Origin: Typhlomys cinereus
Taxonomy: Eukaryota > Chordata > Mammalia > Rodentia > Platacanthomyidae
Reading direction: 5' to 3'
NCBI GenBank assembly: GCA_023101885.1
Contig: JALPQD010000413.1
Coordinates: forward strand, 965,650-1,029,649
DNA: 64,000 bases
The translations under genes were made by a program, and so were the position numbers. How positions within the stretch are numbered: position 1 is the stretch's first letter; each line of letters begins with the position of its first letter. Of this stretch, positions 59,958 to 64,000 are shown in pieces. Under the pieces are notes generated by a model that worked only from the letters and a program-made list of their open reading frames with translations, had not been told where the DNA came from and did not search any database.

Positions 59958-60316
59958 AACTTTGAGGAAAGACACTAAGGTTGCCCCCCTCCCCACCATA
60001 CACTCAAGTAGATATGTGCACAGCACATACGTATGCAGTTTATTGACTTTTATAGTTAAAGTGGGTGAAATTTCTCCTATGAGAATTGTACCTCAATAAA
60101 TTTTGTGGTAGAACACACAGCATAAACACTTACCATTTTAGCATACAGTTCTTTCTCATTATGTATGTCTGTCCATCTCCTTAAGTATCACATCTATCAC
60201 AAATTCTTTTCATCTTATAAAGCTTAAATTCTCCAGAGCTGTCATCATCCAAAACTGGAATTCTGTACTCACTAGACACAAATGTCCCTTCCTCCCTGCC
60301 TAACCTCTAGTACAAC

Positions 60317-60672
60317 TGTAACAGTTACTCTTAACTATTGCTGTGAGAGAGCATCTAAAGTCAAGCAACTTAAGGGAAAAAGGGAGATTTATTCAGCTTA
60401 CGGTTCCAGAAGGAAGGTACAGTCTCTCAAAGCAGAGGTGGCATGGCTGGCTGGCCAAAGCTGGAGAGGCTAAGTCACCGAAGACATCTTGGAGGTTGAA
60501 AGCTGCAGACTACTTGCTGCAAAGGCAGACTTTTCCTAGAGGTAGGGTGGGACTAATTCACCTCAAGGCCCACCCCTTGTGACTGCCTTCCTCCAGCAAG
60601 GCTCCACCTCTCAAGGTGCCATGACCTTGCCAAACACATGAGACTGTGAGGGACACATTTCAAACCATGACA
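60317..60672 (-). mobile_element. ERVL-MaLR solo LTR in intron 10, antisense
   Basis: TGTAACAGTTACTC to CAAACCATGACA, 356 bp. Flanks ACAAC/ACCAC are a near-matching 5-bp duplication. Minus strand carries GAATAAATCTCCC. Very similar to 9813-10169. Confidence 0.9.
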
Positions 60673-61841
60673 ACCACCATTGTACTTTCCTGTCTTTATG
60701 GATTTAACCATTATAGATATGCAAGTAGGATGATGAAGTGGGATCATGGGATATTTGACCCTTTGTAATAAAGCTATTTTAGTGTTAACAAGGCAAATCA
60801 ACTCCTTATTGCTAGCATTTACGTAACAGATCTTTTCCCGTTCTCCTGATCTCTGTTTTAAAGTATACCTTTTGAAAAAAGAGTATTGCATTTCATTTTT
60901 TGTCCAGTTTAGCCATGAGACACTTTTTTTAAAACCTATGTCCTTCTTACGTGAGCCCCTCAGTCCTCCTGCCTGAGAGAGGATCCAGGTGATCGGATTG
61001 GCACTAGCCAGGTGAACATGGAGATAGACCCCCCAACAGCACCAGGCTGTCTCCTGGCCTCTGGCCAGTTCAGTATCAGCAGCCTTTGGCTTGGTGTGGA
61101 GTCCTTGTCTTGTCAGCCAAGGGTGGTGGTGGCAATACCAAAATCAGTGAGCCTGAGCGGAAGCGGGAAGCAGTGCGGGTGAGGCCGTTTCCTCAGAACC
61201 GGCTGCATGTGGAAGGTCATGCAGGCAGCCAGGGTGGGCCGTGTGCACATTTTTCCAGCTGCAAGGGGAGTTTCCAAAATCTGGAGTGAGATGAAGTCCA
61301 CTTGTATCAAAGTAGAGGTTAACAAGTTTTTCATATATTGGTTACCAACTTTTAGAAATTGGTAGCAAATAAATAGTGATGTTTCTGTTACCTTCTTTGA
61401 CATTCTTCCCTTGCATTTTGGAACCTGTCCATCCATTGGTTCTTTCTTTACCCTTCTGACCTCTTTTTAAAAAGTATTATTTCAAAATTTCACTCAGCAA
61501 GTTTGTACTTTCTTGATAATGTGACAAACTATGTTATCACCACCACAATTACAGTACCAGTTTCTTCGTCTCTAAATATTTCCTCCTGCTACTTGTTTTG
61601 AGTCATAAACCTCACCTACCCTCAGTAAGCATCAGCTGACAAATTCTGTCCTATACTTTGGCCTGTAAACAGAATTATGACTGTAGCATCTATCTCTAGT
61701 GGAAGGAAGCCTGCTTCTTAGAGCCCCCCCCCCAGCCAGATACTCCCAGTTCTCCCAGGTCTTCTAGGGCAGCAGTCACTGTCACCTGTTTTCTAGATTG
61801 TCACGACTCTTTTTCTCTTGGTCTGTGTAGAGTGGCTTTAT
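60673..61841. other. Intron 10 stretch, nothing identified
   Basis: No exon or confident repeat recognised. An open frame at 61086-61289 has no recognisable domain. Confidence 0.5.
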
Positions 61842-62030
61842 AAATAATTTATTAGAGAAATAAAGACAAAGAGAGAGAAAGAGAAAACGAGAGAGGACAT
61901 GCACACAAGTCAGAGAACAGCTTGTGGAAGTCAGTTCAGTTCTCTCCTACCACGTGGCTTGGGGATTGAACTCAGGTTCCTAGGTTTGCACACATGTGCT
62001 TTTATCTATGAATCATCTTGCCAGCACTGT
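61842..62030 (-). mobile_element. B3-type SINE
   Basis: AGAGAGAAAGAGAAAACGAG, AAGTCAGAGAACAGCTTGTG, TGGGGATTGAACTCAGGTTC and a decayed ATCATCTTGCCAGCAC end. Confidence 0.85.
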
Positions 62031-62399
62031 AGAGTAGCCTTCTGATGTTTAAAAAAAAAGGATTTTTATAGTTATTTTAACAAAGTTTTGAGGAGCTGTT
62101 TATGAGAAATCTTTCTGGCTTTTGGAATGAGAACTTAAAAATATTGTAATGACAATGATCTTTAGGATACCTTCATACATGAGTAACCCCTTACTACTAA
62201 ATCCCATGTGGGACACCCTCCTTTCCAGCTTTATACTTTCTTCTGTCCAACTAGTCTCTCTCCTACTCTCATATCTTTTTCTGTGTGTGGCCCACTGGGT
62301 TTCATCTGAGATTCCCGATTGGCAAGTGCCTGAGCAGCTGCTAGAGTGATGAAGGATTTAGTGGGCAAATCCTTGAGGAAAGAAGTTCCCCTTCTGTCC

Positions 62400-62870
62400 A
62401 GCATTAGCCTTCAGTCATCTCTCAAGGAGATACAGTATCTCTTGAGATTTTCCCCTTCCATGATGAAATGTTGATAGATCAAATATTAGGCAGGTCTTGT
62501 GAAAGTAGTCACAGCTGCAATGAGTTCTTGGGTTCAACAGCCCTGTCATGACCAGACGATACTGTCTGGTAGCATCCTTCCTCACCCTCAGACTCTTGTA
62601 TTCTTGCCTAACCCTCTTCTGGAAGGTTCTCTGAGCTACAGAACGGGAGGATGATTTTGATGTTCTGTTTAAAGCTGAGCACTCTACAGACATTTATACT
62701 CTGCACTTTGGCCAGTGGTGGTTCTCTGTATTAAATACTTTCCATTGTAAAAGATTGTTCTTGTCTTGAGAACTATTCAAATCTGTGTGTAAATGATAAG
62801 TTACACACAAATGACAATTGGTATCAGGTACTTAAATCTAAACCTTAGTAGTTTGTTCCCACTAAGGCCA
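62400..62870. mobile_element. Rodent L1 3' UTR-like fragment
   Basis: ACTTTGGCCAGTGGTGGTTC and TCTCTGTATTAAATAC resemble a rodent L1 3' region as I remember it. Orientation not settled. Confidence 0.4.
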
Positions 62871-63044
62871 AGGCCTCCCTTCCACAGGCTTTTGGTTTGG
62901 TTTACAATACCAGACTGCTGAGATGTTCTTGAGTGACAGCCACTAGGCATATGTGGAGACCTCCCAAAACCTGAAATCACTGCTCCGGGGATAAAATGTG
63001 GTTTTTAATGTTCATTGAGAGTCAATTATGCAGGTCTCTGCAGG

Positions 63045-63185
63045 AGACAAGACCCAGTTGGAAATTGCCTGGTCATTAGTACACCTAGGAGCTGAGGCAA
63101 AAAAACTCTGTGAATTATACACATAGGCCAGACTAGGAAAATCCTATCTCGACACCACCACCATCATAACAACACAAAAAAAAGT
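63045..63185 (+). mobile_element. Degraded B1 SINE
   Basis: CACCTAGGAGCTGAGGCAAA, AGGCCAGACTAGGAAAATCC and an A-rich end. Confidence 0.6.
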
Positions 63186-63236
63186 TCATCTCATGATGTC
63201 TGTTGACACTTATCCTCAAAGTGAATTGTCTTCATC

Positions 63237-63360
63237 AACTTGGGGTCCTATAACAAAGTTCTAGAGATTGGTTGGCTGATAAATAACAAAAGTTTATGTC
63301 TTATACTTCAAGAGGTCAGAAGACTCAAATCAAGGTCTCAGCAGGTTGAATGTTATTGAG
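63237..63360. mobile_element. Possible LTR fragment
   Basis: GATAAATAACAAAAGTTTAT and GACTCAAATCAAGGTCTCAG resemble a MaLR-type LTR end, too short to place. Confidence 0.3.
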
Positions 63361-63439
63361 GGCTCTCTTTCAAAACACTACTTTCTTCATGTATCTTCAA
63401 AACCAGAAAGATGCCCAGAGGTCCCTTTGATAGAGGGAC

Positions 63440-64000
63440 TCTTTGTGTTCTTGATCACAGCTGTTCTGATTAGGGTAAGATGGTATCGCAGGGTAGTTTT
63501 AACTTTCATTTCTCTGATAGGGAAGTTGAGCATATTTTAAGATATTTGTTTGATATTTCAATTTTTTTTTAGTGAAATCTCTGTTTAGTTCCAGGGCTCA
63601 TTTTTTAATTGGAATGTTTGTTCTCTTGGTGTTTAGTTTTTTGAGCTTTGTATATTCTGGAGATTAATCCTTTATCAGATTCATAGCTAGCAAAATTTTT
63701 TCCCATTCTTTTTGCATAATCAACAGTTTCTTTTGTAGAACAGAAGCTTTTTTTTAATTTCATGAAGTCCCATTTGTTAATTATTAGTCTTAGTTCCTGG
63801 GCATTTGCTGTTCTGTTTAGAAAATCTTTACATAGGCCTATCAATTCAAGCATATTTCCTACTCTTTCTTTGAACAGTTTCAGAATTTGGGGTTTAATAT
63901 CGAGGTCCCTGATCCATTTGGAGTTGACTTTTGTATAAGGAGAGAGGCACAGTCAATTTTTATTCTTCTACATGTCAATGTCCAATTTTCCCAGCGCCAC
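63440..64000 (-). mobile_element. LINE-1 ORF2 C-terminal part, antisense, running off the right edge
   Basis: The minus strand keeps L1 ORF2 text open at 63605-63853 (ending segment TKHQENKHSN; block MKLKKSFCSTKETVDYAKRM), parallel to 18160-18330 of the full L1. Better preserved than the other fragments. Confidence 0.85.

Noticed and set aside
53576..64000. Search for Tars3 exon 11 in the remaining window
   Set aside because: No segment encoding the expected continuation of the class II core (motif 1 end, motif 2) was found in any forward frame, so the exon is taken to lie beyond the window.

Overview
This is mammalian nuclear DNA, almost certainly from a rodent. The evidence is a multi-exon vertebrate gene with GT-AG introns, together with B1 (7SL-derived), ID, B3 and B4-type SINEs, MaLR LTRs, an IAP-like LTR element and LINE-1 copies. 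I cannot fix the species. The mouse-type SINE set points to the mouse-related clade. The L1 promoter monomers and a SINE family with (CA)n tails do not match house mouse as I remember it, so a jerboa or jumping-mouse lineage is possible but not shown.

The only gene I can name is the 5' half of Tars3 (Tarsl2), the threonyl-tRNA synthetase-like cytoplasmic enzyme, on the + strand from 28511. Ten exons (28511-28810, 29961-30029, 31684-31874, 36293-36416, 38591-38712, 46009-46126, 50453-50517, 50942-51020, 52741-52887, 53477-53575) join in phase to 1314 nt, or 438 codons. They encode the N-terminal coiled-coil extension, the TGS domain, the whole editing domain with both metal/active-site motifs, and the start of the aminoacylation domain. 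The rest of the catalytic core and the anticodon-binding domain lie past 64000. The promoter is a CpG island (about 27530-28960) that ends in a six-unit tandem array of GC boxes just upstream of the start codon.

Region by region: 1-846 is the 5' end of an antisense L1 with GC-rich promoter monomers. Positions 850-13650 are intergenic with LTRs, SINEs and old L1 pieces. Positions 13668-19950 hold a full-length but broken + strand L1 between target-site duplications. At 21659-21912 on the - strand lies an exon-like segment that looks like a CARD (caspase recruitment) death-fold domain with a one-base frameshift; this is the main unexplained coding signal. Intergenic repeats continue to the CpG island. 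Tars3 follows: intron 5 carries an antisense IAP-like provirus with a MaLR LTR and a SINE nested in it, intron 6 carries a 1.9 kb minisatellite with 171-bp higher-order repeats, and intron 8 has a SINE pressed against each splice site. Intron 10 (53576 to the end) is repeats and unassigned sequence and runs into another antisense L1 at 63440-64000.

No tRNA, rRNA, CRISPR array or bacterial-type system is visible. All repeat family names come from memory of consensus sequences and were not checked with a search.
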